The notes below the pieces were generated by a model, which was given only the letters and a program-made list of their open reading frames with translations, ran no database searches and was not told the DNA's origin. From Methanobrevibacter sp. V74 (GTDB lineage Archaea > Methanobacteriota > Methanobacteria > Methanobacteriales > Methanobacteriaceae), in assembly GCF_963082495.1 (NCBI RefSeq), contig NZ_CAUJAN010000004.1, positions 266,001-330,000 of the forward strand: a DNA stretch of 64,000 bases, in the 5' to 3' direction. The translations under genes and the position numbers were made by a program. This document shows, one piece after another, positions 17,448-26,911 of this stretch. Within the stretch, counting starts at the first letter, position 1. Every line of letters begins with the position of its first letter.

Positions 17448-18485
17448 ATGAAAATAGTATCTATAGTTGGTAAAAAAAATACCGGTAAAACTTCATTAAC
17501 TGTAAAAGTTATAGAAGAAATGACAAAAAGAGGATACAATGTATGCTCTATCAAACATTCACACCATTCAATAGAAATGGATAAAGAAAATACCGATACA
17601 TGGAAACATAAACAAGCCGGAGCCAATTTAGTAGTCGGTGTTGGATCAACAACTTTTTTTAACTCAAAAAAAGAGCATGACTTAAATAGAATATTATACC
17701 TGCTAAAACATTTTGATGACTTTGACTTTGTAATCATTGAAGGATTTAAAGATTACAACTATCCAAAAATAATAACCTCCCCAGATGTCAGAGACGAATA
17801 TACCATAAAAGAAATAGATTCATTTACAATTGATGCAGATGGCGTGAGTGAATTATGCAATATTATTGAAGAAAGAAGTCATGATATAATTGATACATTA
17901 TTTCTAAATAACTGTGGATTTAATAATGGAAAAGCAATTGCAAATGAAATTCGTCAAGGAAATTTAAGTGTTGATGATTTAGATAAAATCCACAGCTACT
18001 TATCAATAGATGGTCATGTAATTGGCCTTAATAGATTTGTAAGTGATTATCTAAAACAAGAAGTTATCGGAGTCATAAATACATTAAATCTCAAGGACTT
18101 TGGAGTAAGGGATGTTGGAAAAATAGAAATACTTATTCCAAATGACAATACTCCGCAAAATCCAATTGAAGCTAAATGCGCCATTTACATAAATGATGAA
18201 ATACTTGAAATCAATGGATTTAGTGAAAATATTGTTGCAAATTCCATAAAAGGAATGATAAAATCAATTAAAACCAAAGAGGAAGCTAAACTTATCGATA
18301 TTGAAATATCCAACATTACAGAAGATTTGATTGATGCCAATATAATTCTTAAAACCAATAACCATGATGTTAAAATAAATGATTTTACTCAAGGCATTCT
18401 AAAGGAAACCATTTATGCAATTGTTAATAGTCTAAAAATAGATTCAAAAATCAATAAAATAAAAATCAAAGTGGAAGAGATTTAA
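17448..18485 (+). CDS. mobB: MobB-type molybdopterin dinucleotide GTP-binding protein, extended
   Basis: 346 residues. The N-terminal 165 residues are MobB: P-loop GKKNTGKTSL (about 8-17), CSIKHSHH (about 35), and VIIEGFKDY (about 97-105). MobB binds GTP and assists attachment of GMP to molybdopterin, the cofactor of FwdB and FdhA. The C-terminal half is unusual: three related segments of about 60 residues share the pattern LK-x-x-I-x-x-x-x-x-(S/T)-L-K (around 205, 265 and 325). The ATG at 17448 follows GGGGAG. It is divergent from the fwd operon and followed after 1 nt by moaA. Confidence 0.85.
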   Translation: MKIVSIVGKKNTGKTSLTVKVIEEMTKRGYNVCSIKHSHHSIEMDKENTDTWKHKQAGANLVVGVGSTTFFNSKKEHDLNRILYLLKHFDDFDFVIIEGFKDYNYPKIITSPDVRDEYTIKEIDSFTIDADGVSELCNIIEERSHDIIDTLFLNNCGFNNGKAIANEIRQGNLSVDDLDKIHSYLSIDGHVIGLNRFVSDYLKQEVIGVINTLNLKDFGVRDVGKIEILIPNDNTPQNPIEAKCAIYINDEILEINGFSENIVANSIKGMIKSIKTKEEAKLIDIEISNITEDLIDANIILKTNNHDVKINDFTQGILKETIYAIVNSLKIDSKINKIKIKVEEI

Positions 18486-18486
18486 A

Positions 18487-19416
18487 ATGCTTGAAAATGT
18501 AGTTTTAGACAAATATGAAAGACCCATTATTTCACTAAGAATCACAATAACAAACAGGTGCAATGTGAATTGTTTATATTGCCATCATGATGGAATGGTT
18601 CGCTCAAGAGATGAAATGACTGCTGATGAGTTATACACAATTTGCAAAGTCGCTAAAAAAATCGGTGTTCGCAAAATCAGACTTTCAGGCGGTGAACCAT
18701 TACTTAAAAAAGATATTGTGAGAATCGTTGAAAAAATAGCTAGTCTTGACTTTGAAGACATATCAATGACAACAAACGGCATACTTTTAGAGAGATATGC
18801 TGAAGATTTAAAAGAGGCAGGTCTTGATCGTGTTAATGTCAGCCTTGATACACTAGACAAAGATACATACGAGTTTATTACTAAAAAAGATTACCTTGAA
18901 GATGCTAAAAAAGGAATTTTAAAAGCCGTTGAAGTTGGATTGTATCCTGTTAAAATCAATATGGTTATTATGAAAGACATTAACCAAAATGAAATCAAAG
19001 AAATGTTTAAATTCTGTAAAAAAAACAATATTGTTCTTCAACTTATTGAATTGATTGAAAGTGAAAACTGTGATGAAGACAAATTCAGCAAAGAATATCA
19101 CTATAATTTGGACAGCATTGAAAATGAGATAGCGGATATAGCTGATGATATGTATGAACGTAAATTTATGCAAGGACGTAAAAAGTATTACATTAACGGG
19201 GGCGAAATTGAGGTAGTTAAACCTGTTGATAATGCCAAATTCTGTTCAAAATGCTCTAGATTAAGAATAACTCCAGACGGTAAAATCAAACCATGCTTGC
19301 TTAGAAATGATAATCTTGTTGAGCTTATTTCACATGTTAGAAATGGTGAAAGTGAAGAACAAATAGAAGAAATTTTCATTAAAGGAATTAATCAACGTGA
19401 ACCCTTTAATTTATAA
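18487..19416 (+). CDS. moaA: GTP 3',8-cyclase MoaA
   Basis: A 309-residue radical SAM enzyme for the first step of molybdopterin synthesis, turning GTP into 3',8-cyclo-GTP. The SAM-cluster motif is CNVNCLYC (about 22-29), followed by LSGGEPLL (about 69-76). The C-terminal second [4Fe-4S] site has CSKCSRLRITPDGKIKPCL (about 253-271). The usual terminal GG is absent, as in other archaeal MoaA. It is translationally coupled to mobB, consistent with supplying cofactor to the adjacent Fwd and Fdh enzymes. Confidence 0.95.
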   Translation: MLENVVLDKYERPIISLRITITNRCNVNCLYCHHDGMVRSRDEMTADELYTICKVAKKIGVRKIRLSGGEPLLKKDIVRIVEKIASLDFEDISMTTNGILLERYAEDLKEAGLDRVNVSLDTLDKDTYEFITKKDYLEDAKKGILKAVEVGLYPVKINMVIMKDINQNEIKEMFKFCKKNNIVLQLIELIESENCDEDKFSKEYHYNLDSIENEIADIADDMYERKFMQGRKKYYINGGEIEVVKPVDNAKFCSKCSRLRITPDGKIKPCLLRNDNLVELISHVRNGESEEQIEEIFIKGINQREPFNL

Positions 19417-19442
19417 TTATATTTTTTTAAAAAAAATTATAA
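19411..19442 (+). terminator. moaA terminator, stop-embedded
   Basis: TTATAATT (19411-19418, containing the stop TAA at 19414-19416) pairs with AATTATAA (19435-19442); the inner T7/A8 runs can extend the stem. Confidence 0.6.
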
Positions 19443-19462
19443 CACAGTTATTTGAGTATTGG

Positions 19463-19506
19463 TAAAAAAAAAAAAAATAAAGGTAATAAGGGAAAATCCT
19501 TATAAC
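19463..19506 (-). terminator. fdh terminator, stop-embedded
   Basis: On the minus strand GGTTATAAGG pairs with CCTTATTACC (9 of 10), loop of 6, with the fdhB stop inside the left arm. A run of about 18 almost pure T follows. Confidence 0.8.
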
Positions 19507-20705
19507 CATTTAGCTTTGGATACATGATCGGTAAATGGAAGTGGGTCATCACTACCCATACCTGAGACATATCCGTAGATGTCTTTAACTTTGTTGTTTA
19601 CAGTACTCCATACTTTAGCAACTGGAATTTCACATGGGCAAACTTCAGAACATTGACCGCAGTTAGTACATGCATCAACCATGTGTACCAAACGTGTTAA
19701 GTGGAAAAATGGAGCAGCAGGAGTATATCCACCAGGCACCCATTCAGGACCTTCAGTTTCAAGACAACAGTCGTCACAGTAACATAATGGACATGCTTCA
19801 CGACAACCATAACATTTCATACATTTAGAGAACTCATCTTCATATTGATAAAATACATCAATAATATCTCCAGTAGTACCTGCGTAATCAACTTCTTTTT
19901 TCTCTAAGGATTCTTTAAGCATGAAATTGTTGATGTTTTCTCTGATTTTGATACCTTTTTCAAGTGGTTCTTCAGTGGTAATTAAACCAGCATCAATAAC
20001 TTTACCTAATACATCTGCACCTTTATCGGAAAAGACTTCTACAAAAGTAGCTTTTCCAACTAACGGTCCAATAACTCCCCAGTTACCTAAAGCTAAGTCA
20101 GCGTTGGATGGAATTTTAAGATTACATCTTTGACAGTTTTCTCTTCTTCCCATACCTTGTTCTTCTAAATCACCGATTGCAATTCCTTTTTCACCATCAG
20201 CGGTTTCCATAATAAGTTTACCTTTGGAAATTTCTTCTTTGATAACATCTTTTGGATCGAGTTCATAAACATCCCTAATCATGTTCATTGTTGGAACAGG
20301 TGACATAGTTCCACCACAGTTAACACCAATCATGATTATGTTGTCTTCGATGATTTTGCCTTTTTTCATTAATTCGCGAATGGTCATTGCATCACAAGGT
20401 TTACATGCAACTGCAAGTTTCATGTCCCTTGCACCATCCAAATATTTAGATACGAATTTAGCAATGTTTAAAGTACCGCAGTGAATTGAACCCGCAGTTT
20501 TAATAACTTCAGCAGGATCAGTAATAAGGGTAGGTACACCATCATAGAGATCGTGCCCTTCAGTAACCGCTACAATACCATCAACAATGCCTTCTTCCAA
20601 TAAATATTTCATGATAGTGGTTACAACTCCACCGTACTCCCCTTTTTGTTTGATATCTTCAATAGCAGAGTATGCGTAGTACATATCATTCATTTTTGCG
20701 CTCAT
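19500..20705 (-). CDS. fdhB: F420-dependent formate dehydrogenase subunit beta
   Basis: A 401-residue iron-sulfur flavoprotein of the FrhB/FdhB family that passes electrons from formate oxidation to coenzyme F420 by way of FAD. The FrhB-type core contains [16 protein letters not shown] (about 182-197) and [10 protein letters not shown]. The C-terminal region has ferredoxin motifs [12 protein letters not shown] (about 297-308) and [12 protein letters not shown] (about 350-361), plus an extra CYCDDCC cluster. GGGGAG precedes the start at 9 nt. It follows fdhA by 17 nt. Confidence 0.95.
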   Translation of the reverse strand: MSAKMNDMYYAYSAIEDIKQKGEYGGVVTTIMKYLLEEGIVDGIVAVTEGHDLYDGVPTLITDPAEVIKTAGSIHCGTLNIAKFVSKYLDGARDMKLAVACKPCDAMTIRELMKKGKIIEDNIIMIGVNCGGTMSPVPTMNMIRDVYELDPKDVIKEEISKGKLIMETADGEKGIAIGDLEEQGMGRRENCQRCNLKIPSNADLALGNWGVIGPLVGKATFVEVFSDKGADVLGKVIDAGLITTEEPLEKGIKIRENINNFMLKESLEKKEVDYAGTTGDIIDVFYQYEDEFSKCMKCYGCREACPLCYCDDCCLETEGPEWVPGGYTPAAPFFHLTRLVHMVDACTNCGQCSEVCPCEIPVAKVWSTVNNKVKDIYGYVSGMGSDDPLPFTDHVSKAKWL

Positions 20706-20722
20706 TTAAATCTACTCCCCAA

Positions 20723-22888
20723 TTATTTACCTACTTGCACAGTGGTAGTTGATATATTTTCAGCTTTAGTAGTGGTATCTGTACCTTCTTTGTAAAGCTC
20801 GTTTTTAATTTCGAATTTTTCATCGAATTTTTCAACTTGAATAGCACAAGCCTTTAATTCAACCATTTTAGATTTAGGGTCGAAAGAATCGGAATTGGTT
20901 AATACATTAGCAGCGCATTCTGCAAAGTGCATAGGAATATTTACAATTCCTTCTCTGATATCATCAGTTACACGTGCAGGAATAGCAATTTCCCCTCTTC
21001 TGGAGAATGCTCTTACCACTTCGTTGTTTAAAATTCCTCTTGCTTCAGCATCTTTAGTGTTGATTTCGATGAATCCAGTTTTAACCTCATTAGATAAGGT
21101 TTCACATCTTCTGGTCATTGCTGCGTGGTAGTGGAACAATACTCTTGTAGTAGTCAATAATAATGGATATTCTTCATCTACGGTTTCAACAGGACCTACG
21201 TGTTCTAATGCTTGGAAAATTCCTAAACCGTCAGGGTGTGCGAATTTTTCTTTGTGCATTAATGGTTGACATGGGTCATCTTCAGAAGGACAAGGCCAGT
21301 GGAGTGCTTCAGGAGTATCTAATCTTTCACGGTTCATACCTGCCATGATAGGAGCACATTCTCTGATTTCGTTGAAGATATCTTCAGAAGTTTCGTAGTG
21401 GAATAAGGATCTTGGTACACCCATTCTAACTGCAACTTCTTCCATGATTTTCCAATCTAACCATGCGCCTTCAGGAGGTTCCTGAGCTTTGTGTAAACAT
21501 TGTACTCTTCTCTCACCACTAGTAAAGGTTCCTTCCTGTTCACCCCATCCAGCTGCAGGAAGTACAACATCAGCACATTGTGCAGTATCAGTTAAGAAAC
21601 ATTCCTGTACAATTAACATTTCCAAGTTTGCAAGAGCTTCTTTAGTATGAGCAATATCTGCATCAGAAAGAACTGGGTCTTCTCCATGGATGTATAACAC
21701 TTTTAAATCACCAGCATGAGCAGCGTTCATCATTTCTACCAATGTTAAACCAGGAGTGGATGGCAAGTTTACTTCATAACCTTCCCCGCTGTAGTATTCA
21801 TTGAACCATGCTGTAGTTTCTGGATCTTTAACTTTTCTGTAGCCTACATAATCAGAAGGTAATGCCCCCATATCACAAGCACCTTGTACATTGTTTTGTC
21901 CTCTTAATGGATTTACACCAGTACCTTGCTTACCAATGTTACCAGTCAACATTGCAAGGTTTGCAGTAGACATAACATTATCTGCACCATGAGAGTGTTC
22001 AGTGATACCTAATGAGTATACAATAGCTGCTTTGTCAGCAGATGCATATTCAATAGCCAAGTGCTCAATTACTTCAGGTTTGATTCCAGTGATTTCAGAA
22101 GCCATGTCTAAAGTGTATTTTTGCACTGTTTCTTTCATTTCTTCGAAACCTTTTGTCCTGTTAGCGATAAACTCATCATCTTGCAAGTCATTGTCAATTA
22201 TGACTTTAATCATGGCATTCATTAATGCAACATCAGTACCTGTTTCGAATTGAACATATTCATCTGCTATTTTTGCAGTAGGAGTGAATCTTGGATCCAA
22301 TACAACTAACTTAGCACCATTTTGTTTAGCTTGAATCAATTTACGTCCAAATAATGGGTGTGCTTCCATGTTGTTTGAACCAATACAGAAAATGTAGTCA
22401 GCCTCTTTAATACTGTCGAATCCATTAGTCATAGCCCCTGATCCAAAAGTGTTAGCTAAACCTGCAACAGTAGGTCCGTGACAAATACGTGCACAATGAT
22501 CTACATTTTGAGTACCACAAGCTACTCTTGCTAATTTTTGAGTAATATAAATATTCTCGTTTGGTGAACGAGCACATGCATAGAATCCTACTTTATTAGG
22601 ATCTTCATCAGACACTTCTTTGAGCTTTTTAGCAACTAAATCCAATGCTTCATCCCAAGAAGCTTCTCTAAATTCACCATTTTCTTTTATTAATGGAGTA
22701 GTTAATCTGTCTTCCCTATTAATAAATTGGTATCCAAAGTTTCCTTTTGGACATACTTTACCCTCATTTACAGGGTGTCTTTTTAAAGGTTCTACACCAA
22801 CAATCTTACCATCCTTTACAACGAAGTTAAGTCCACAACCTGTACCGCAGTATGGACAGATAGTTGGTACATATTTAATCTCAACCAT
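20723..22888 (-). CDS. fdhA: Formate dehydrogenase subunit alpha
   Basis: A 721-residue bis-MGD oxidoreductase oxidising formate to CO2. The N-terminal [4Fe-4S] motif is [10 protein letters not shown] with a fourth cysteine in [10 protein letters not shown] (about 46). The metal ligand is cysteine in CARICHGPT (about 135), not selenocysteine, so no in-frame TGA is needed. Conserved MGD-binding blocks follow ([35 protein letters not shown]). The last 25 residues are a loose, threonine-rich tail. With FdhB it supplies reduced F420; the downstream genes fdhC and fdhD serve the same pathway. Confidence 0.96.
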   Translation of the reverse strand: MVEIKYVPTICPYCGTGCGLNFVVKDGKIVGVEPLKRHPVNEGKVCPKGNFGYQFINREDRLTTPLIKENGEFREASWDEALDLVAKKLKEVSDEDPNKVGFYACARSPNENIYITQKLARVACGTQNVDHCARICHGPTVAGLANTFGSGAMTNGFDSIKEADYIFCIGSNNMEAHPLFGRKLIQAKQNGAKLVVLDPRFTPTAKIADEYVQFETGTDVALMNAMIKVIIDNDLQDDEFIANRTKGFEEMKETVQKYTLDMASEITGIKPEVIEHLAIEYASADKAAIVYSLGITEHSHGADNVMSTANLAMLTGNIGKQGTGVNPLRGQNNVQGACDMGALPSDYVGYRKVKDPETTAWFNEYYSGEGYEVNLPSTPGLTLVEMMNAAHAGDLKVLYIHGEDPVLSDADIAHTKEALANLEMLIVQECFLTDTAQCADVVLPAAGWGEQEGTFTSGERRVQCLHKAQEPPEGAWLDWKIMEEVAVRMGVPRSLFHYETSEDIFNEIRECAPIMAGMNRERLDTPEALHWPCPSEDDPCQPLMHKEKFAHPDGLGIFQALEHVGPVETVDEEYPLLLTTTRVLFHYHAAMTRRCETLSNEVKTGFIEINTKDAEARGILNNEVVRAFSRRGEIAIPARVTDDIREGIVNIPMHFAECAANVLTNSDSFDPKSKMVELKACAIQVEKFDEKFEIKNELYKEGTDTTTKAENISTTTVQVGK

Positions 22889-22967
22889 TTTATAATCTCC
22901 AAAATATTTTTTATGAAATAATTTAATAAGAAGCTTTTAAAAAGCTCCTTAAATTAAGTTTACTAGC

Positions 22968-23774
22968 TTATTCTTTTAAGAAAGTGTACCAGTAAATACA
23001 TGCTACAAATACTGCACCACCGATAATGTTACCGATAGTTACTGGAATTAAGTTATTAATAAGGATAGTTCCCCAGTTTACACCTTCAGCACCTAAAAAC
23101 ATACCTAATGGTATGAAAAACATGTTTGCAACACTGTGCTCAAATCCAATACATACAAATGCCATGATTGGGAACCAAATACCTACAATTTTACCAATGA
23201 TATCGTCAGATGCATTAGCTAACCATACAGCCAAACATACAAGCCAGTTACAACCAATACCTTTAATAACCACTACTGAAAATGGCATGGTAACTTTAGC
23301 TTCTGCTACAGCAATCGCTTTTGCAGAAATCGCATATGCTGGTGCAGCAGTATCAGTAGGAGTGATTCCTCCCATTACAGTTAAAACATATGCTACAAAT
23401 AATGCACCAATAAAGTTGAAAACCCAACTAAGTACCCAGTTTTTAGCAAGACCTCCAATAGATGCAGTACCATCCAAAACACCAATAGACATGAACAGTA
23501 TGTTCCCAGTGAATAATTCAGATCCTGCAAGAACTACGATAATTAATCCTACAGGGAACACTGCACCAAATACGAATTTTTCCAAACCAATCGGTGCGCC
23601 TGCTTTTAACATGCCTGCGCTTGCCACTACAGCTAATAAACCACCAAATGCAATATAAGCTCCTGCTAAAAATGAGAGCAATATTACATTAACCACATTT
23701 GCAGAGTTTTTAGAACCAGCGGTTGCGGAAATTGCTTTCGCAACATCTACTGGACTTTTAAAAGATGAACTCAT
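22968..23774 (-). CDS. fdhC: Formate transporter FdhC
   Basis: A 268-residue formate/nitrite channel family (FNT) membrane protein with six predicted helices (about 35-60, 65-90, 110-135, 160-185, 195-215, 235-262). The family signature GSELFTGN is at about 103-110, and the second half has [11 protein letters not shown]. It imports formate for FdhAB. It is the first gene of fdhC-fdhA-fdhB. The start follows GAGGTTGAT. A hairpin (AGCTTTT/AAAAGCT) between fdhC and fdhA near 22937-22951 may process or attenuate the transcript. Confidence 0.94.
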   Translation of the reverse strand: MSSSFKSPVDVAKAISATAGSKNSANVVNVILLSFLAGAYIAFGGLLAVVASAGMLKAGAPIGLEKFVFGAVFPVGLIIVVLAGSELFTGNILFMSIGVLDGTASIGGLAKNWVLSWVFNFIGALFVAYVLTVMGGITPTDTAAPAYAISAKAIAVAEAKVTMPFSVVVIKGIGCNWLVCLAVWLANASDDIIGKIVGIWFPIMAFVCIGFEHSVANMFFIPLGMFLGAEGVNWGTILINNLIPVTIGNIIGGAVFVACIYWYTFLKE

Positions 23775-24325
23775 TATATCAACCTCTTTTTATTCCCTTT
23801 ATATTAAATTTTATAATACTTAATGAAACCCACAATTTAGTTCAATCAGTATTATAGTAGTATATTTAGATTTTTTATATAAAAAGGATTTATTATTCGA
23901 ATGTAAAAGAAATATTTAAATACTATATCCATCTAAAATTTAATATAATGATAAATCATGATGGATTATATGCACACATGAAAATTCTATTTTTTTAATA
24001 TGCTACTCCATAATTAATGATAATATACTTTACAACAGATTAATAATACTTATTTTATAAAAAAACTACATAAAATTGCTTATTGCTTAATCACTCAATA
24101 AAAGTAACCATATGAAATAAGCTTTAATTCGACTGATTTTGCTTAAAATTGCTGAAAAATACATGAAATTAATGAAAATTTTAAAAAGAAAAAGTAATGA
24201 TTAAAATTTAGGTATGCCAAAAAATTATGAGGCGTTTAACAAAAAACAATTGCATATAGCAAATTAAGGCATTGACAAAATAATACATATACGATAATCA
24301 ATAATTATAATTTAATGGTGATACA
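23775..24325. promoter_or_regulatory. Divergent fdhC / fdhD regulatory spacer
   Basis: 551 bp with no ORF. A minus-strand TATA box (TTTTTATATAAA near 23873-23886) fits fdhC with a leader of about 75 nt. A plus-strand TATA-like stretch near 24286-24293 serves fdhD, whose start follows GGTGAT. The unusual length suggests regulator sites, but the 17-bp palindrome of the fwd region was not found here. Confidence 0.4.
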
Positions 24326-25072
24326 ATGAAAATTGAAGAAGTTGATGCAATAAATTTCAAAAAAGGTGTTGTAAAAAACACAAAAGAAAAAGTTGTAAAG
24401 GATGAAACAATCACACTAACAATCAACAGAAATATTTCACGCAGCCTCTCTGCAATAGAAGATTCTCTGAAAGAATTTGCAGTTGGATATTTATTTAATG
24501 AAAACATGGTTAGGGATCTGGAAGATATTAAAAAAATTGAAATAGACGGACCGCAAATTAATGTTGAAATAGATGACACATTGCTTAAAACAAACGAAAC
24601 TGTCCTTTGTTCAGACTCGGCAGGAGGATGGAGAAGCAAAATTGATGAAGTAAAAGCAGTTGAATCTGATTTTCAGGTTGATGTTCATGAATTAATATCA
24701 AGAATTGAAGAGCTAAAAGATAACGCGGAAATTTGGCAGGCCACAGGGGGAACACATGTAGCGGGAATTGTCTATAAAGATCAATTTATAGTAAAAGAAG
24801 ATGTGAGCCGCCATGTTGCAGTTGACAAAGTAATAGGTCATGGAATATTAAATGACTTTGATTTGAAAAATTCATATGTAATTTACAGTGGAAGAATGCC
24901 TGCAGACATGGTCATTAAAATGACAAGAGCTGGAATTCCAATACTTGCATCGAATGCAGCTCCAGCCAATTCAGGATATAATATTGCAAAAAAAGGAAAT
25001 ATTACTTTAGTCGGCTTTTTAAGAGACCAACGTTGTAATATATACAATAACCAAAATAGGATTTTATTCTAA
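24326..25072 (+). CDS. fdhD: FdhD-family formate dehydrogenase accessory sulfurtransferase
   Basis: A 248-residue protein. FdhD passes sulfur to bis-MGD so that formate dehydrogenase becomes active. Family blocks are ISRSLSAIEDSLKEFAVGYL (about 33-52), GGTHVAG (about 140), ED(V)SRHVAVDKVIGHG (about 155-170), and SGRMPADMVIKMTRAGIPIL (about 188-207). The usual CxxC near residue 95 is reduced to CSDSAGG, keeping only the first cysteine. In Escherichia coli both cysteines of the pair are studied, so this is a variant. It is divergent from fdhC; its end overlaps the convergent hexuloisomerase gene by 9 nt. Confidence 0.88.
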   Translation: MKIEEVDAINFKKGVVKNTKEKVVKDETITLTINRNISRSLSAIEDSLKEFAVGYLFNENMVRDLEDIKKIEIDGPQINVEIDDTLLKTNETVLCSDSAGGWRSKIDEVKAVESDFQVDVHELISRIEELKDNAEIWQATGGTHVAGIVYKDQFIVKEDVSRHVAVDKVIGHGILNDFDLKNSYVIYSGRMPADMVIKMTRAGIPILASNAAPANSGYNIAKKGNITLVGFLRDQRCNIYNNQNRILF

Positions 25073-25654
25073 TACAGTGTGTCTTGCTTTTAGGTCACTT
25101 TCAGTTTGATGCATCTTTTCCATCAACTCGGAGACGATAGCATCCAAGAATACTAAAGTGGTTAGCTCGAATGCAGTTCCTAAAGGGGTTAAAGAAGTAT
25201 AATTACCATGAATTTGACGTTTAATATAATTCTCATCATCAACTTCTTTTTTTGTTCTTCCCTTAACAAGAATAAATGTATCTGCTAATTGACCTAAAGT
25301 GGAATCAGGATAAGACGTTAAAGCTAAAACTTTAGAACCTCTATTTTTAGCAATTTTAACAGCGGAAACTATAGTATTAGTTTCACCAGAACCTGAAATA
25401 GCAACAATACAATCATCTTCATAAATGGCAGGAGAGATAGTTTCACCAACTACATATGCACTTAACCCAAGGTGCATCAATCTCATTGCAAATGCTTTTG
25501 CAGCAAGACCTGACCTTCCAGCTCCAGTGACAAATATATTTTTTGAGTTTACGATGATTTCTTCAAATTTTTCAATAGACTTGTCATCTAAAAATTCTTC
25601 CGCAGTTTTTATATTATTCAATATAGCTTCAATAGAGGTTTTCATTATTTCCAT
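25064..25654 (-). CDS. hxlB: 6-phospho-3-hexuloisomerase
   Basis: A 196-residue SIS-fold enzyme that interconverts 6-phospho-3-hexulose and fructose 6-phosphate. In archaea it is part of the reverse ribulose monophosphate route that makes pentoses. The SIS core has VTGAGRSGLAAKAFAMRLMH (about 35-54), ISGSGETNTIV (about 86), and LALTSYPDSTLGQLAD (about 110). Its usual partner, hexulose phosphate synthase, is not adjacent. Start at 25654 is chosen over 25675 by spacing from a weak GGAT. It is divergent from the regulator at 25712, sharing a short promoter region. Confidence 0.9.
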   Translation of the reverse strand: MEIMKTSIEAILNNIKTAEEFLDDKSIEKFEEIIVNSKNIFVTGAGRSGLAAKAFAMRLMHLGLSAYVVGETISPAIYEDDCIVAISGSGETNTIVSAVKIAKNRGSKVLALTSYPDSTLGQLADTFILVKGRTKKEVDDENYIKRQIHGNYTSLTPLGTAFELTTLVFLDAIVSELMEKMHQTESDLKARHTVLE

Positions 25655-25711
25655 TTTATCCAACTCATAAATCAATAATATTAATTATAGTTACAATTTT
25701 ATATATAATTA

Positions 25712-26593
25712 ATGAAATTCGAAAGTAAAGGCTTAATTAGTTTAGAGATAAATGGCAATGTTTACGATTATAAATTATACCAAAGCCTAGACTCACTTTC
25801 TCGAACTAAATCCCAAAGAAAATCTGCTAAAGAATTAAATATATCCCATACAGTATTTAATAGGAGATTACTCAAAGCTGAAGATAAGTTAGGTGTTGAA
25901 ATTACCAGAAAGGTTGGAAACGGCACCATATTAACATCGGAAGGGTTGAGTTTACTTGAAGAATTTAAAAAATATCTCATTCAAATTGAAAAGCCATCTA
26001 ACATTAACATTGCAGGAGGGCACATTAGTACCGGACTTCTAGAAAGTATCGAAACACCTTTTGACATCAATATTTACAGTAGCTCTGATGAAGATGCTTT
26101 TGAACTTGCAAAAAGAGGTGCCGTTGATATCCTAACGTTGGATGACCCATTAATCGCCTATGAGCGAGACATCAACTTTATGCCAATAGCTTATGACTAT
26201 CTTGTTTTGGTTGCAAATCCCCAATCAAAAAATATCGAAAGCATATCTGATTTGGAGGGATTGGATTTTGTCAATGTTAACGGATCTGCTCAAAGACTTG
26301 CCTGGAACAGTTTAAAACATTATGATATTAAATATAACATAAAAGAAAGTGTCAGCTCTCAATTTGATGCCTTTAAAATGGTAAGAAATTCCAAAAATTT
26401 ATATACATTTTTAAATGCAAGTTATTTTAAAGGAAATGAACTTTTAAAGTATGATACCCAACATGTAATCAGCGTTGTTAAGGTCAGCGAAGATAAAACT
26501 GATGTTGATGATTTTGTTAGATTTTTAATTAATGATGCCCAAAAAGATATTGCCAAACAAGGTTTCACACCTATGGGAGTTAGGATTGGATGA
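25712..26593 (+). CDS. ModE-like transcriptional regulator with PBP-type sensor domain
   Basis: 293 residues. Residues 15-80 form a LysR/ModE-type winged helix (SAKELNISHTVFNRRLLKAE; ITRKVGNGTILTSEG). Residues 95-290 resemble the periplasmic-binding-protein-like domain that follows the HTH in archaeal molybdate/tungstate regulators (DINIYSSSDEDAFELAKRG; DILTLDDP). It is therefore a candidate Mo/W- or cofactor-responsive regulator of the surrounding fdh, fwd and mob genes. This is inference from domains and position. The C-terminus may be shortened by the antisense group II intron starting at about 26590. Confidence 0.75.
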   Translation: MKFESKGLISLEINGNVYDYKLYQSLDSLSRTKSQRKSAKELNISHTVFNRRLLKAEDKLGVEITRKVGNGTILTSEGLSLLEEFKKYLIQIEKPSNINIAGGHISTGLLESIETPFDINIYSSSDEDAFELAKRGAVDILTLDDPLIAYERDINFMPIAYDYLVLVANPQSKNIESISDLEGLDFVNVNGSAQRLAWNSLKHYDIKYNIKESVSSQFDAFKMVRNSKNLYTFLNASYFKGNELLKYDTQHVISVVKVSEDKTDVDDFVRFLINDAQKDIAKQGFTPMGVRIG

Positions 26594-26615
26594 TTGCTCA
26601 TCCGCACTCTCTTAA

Positions 26616-26650
26616 GAACCGTGCGTGTCCGTTAGCCGAACACACGGCTC
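26616..26650 (-). ncRNA. Group II intron domain V
   Basis: A 35-nt hairpin on the minus strand. GAGCCGTG pairs with CACGGTTC with the family's G-U at the third pair; a 2-nt CG bulge follows; the upper stem TGTTCG/CGGACA closes a 5-nt loop. The AGC catalytic triad is at positions 2-4. This is the most conserved part of group II introns. Confidence 0.88.
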
Positions 26651-26707
26651 AAGCAGAACTTAATCCAAAAGTTCAATTATAATAATTCATCGATTCATAA
26701 AATAGTC

Positions 26708-26911
26708 CTATTTACTTCTGCCATATGGTGAATTTCTCACCAATATTCTTTGTAACTCTCGAACTTTTCTTGAATCTCATATGCTTTCGGCATGATGTAT
26801 CCGTTTCTGTAACTTATCTACATACTTCCCGACCTTGTACCAATTACTAGACCAATCCGTAGCGTATTGTGCTGTGGACCCATAAACATTATCGTTTTGA
26901 GCATATCTCAT
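26708..26911 (-). pseudogene. Group II intron reverse transcriptase, N-terminal remnant
   Basis: The frame opens with MRYAQNDNVYGST and reaches NWYKVGKYVDKLQKRIHHAE, the typical N-terminal region of group II maturases. An in-frame TGA follows, after which the same frame continues DSRKVRELQRILVRNS, also typical. It then stops. The catalytic RT (YADD), maturase and endonuclease domains are absent. The intron could only move or splice with help supplied by another copy. Confidence 0.85.

Noticed and set aside
13294-22888. Selenocysteine in FwdB or FdhA
   Set aside because: Both active-site positions are ordinary cysteine codons (ICHGPS and ICHGPT); no in-frame TGA.
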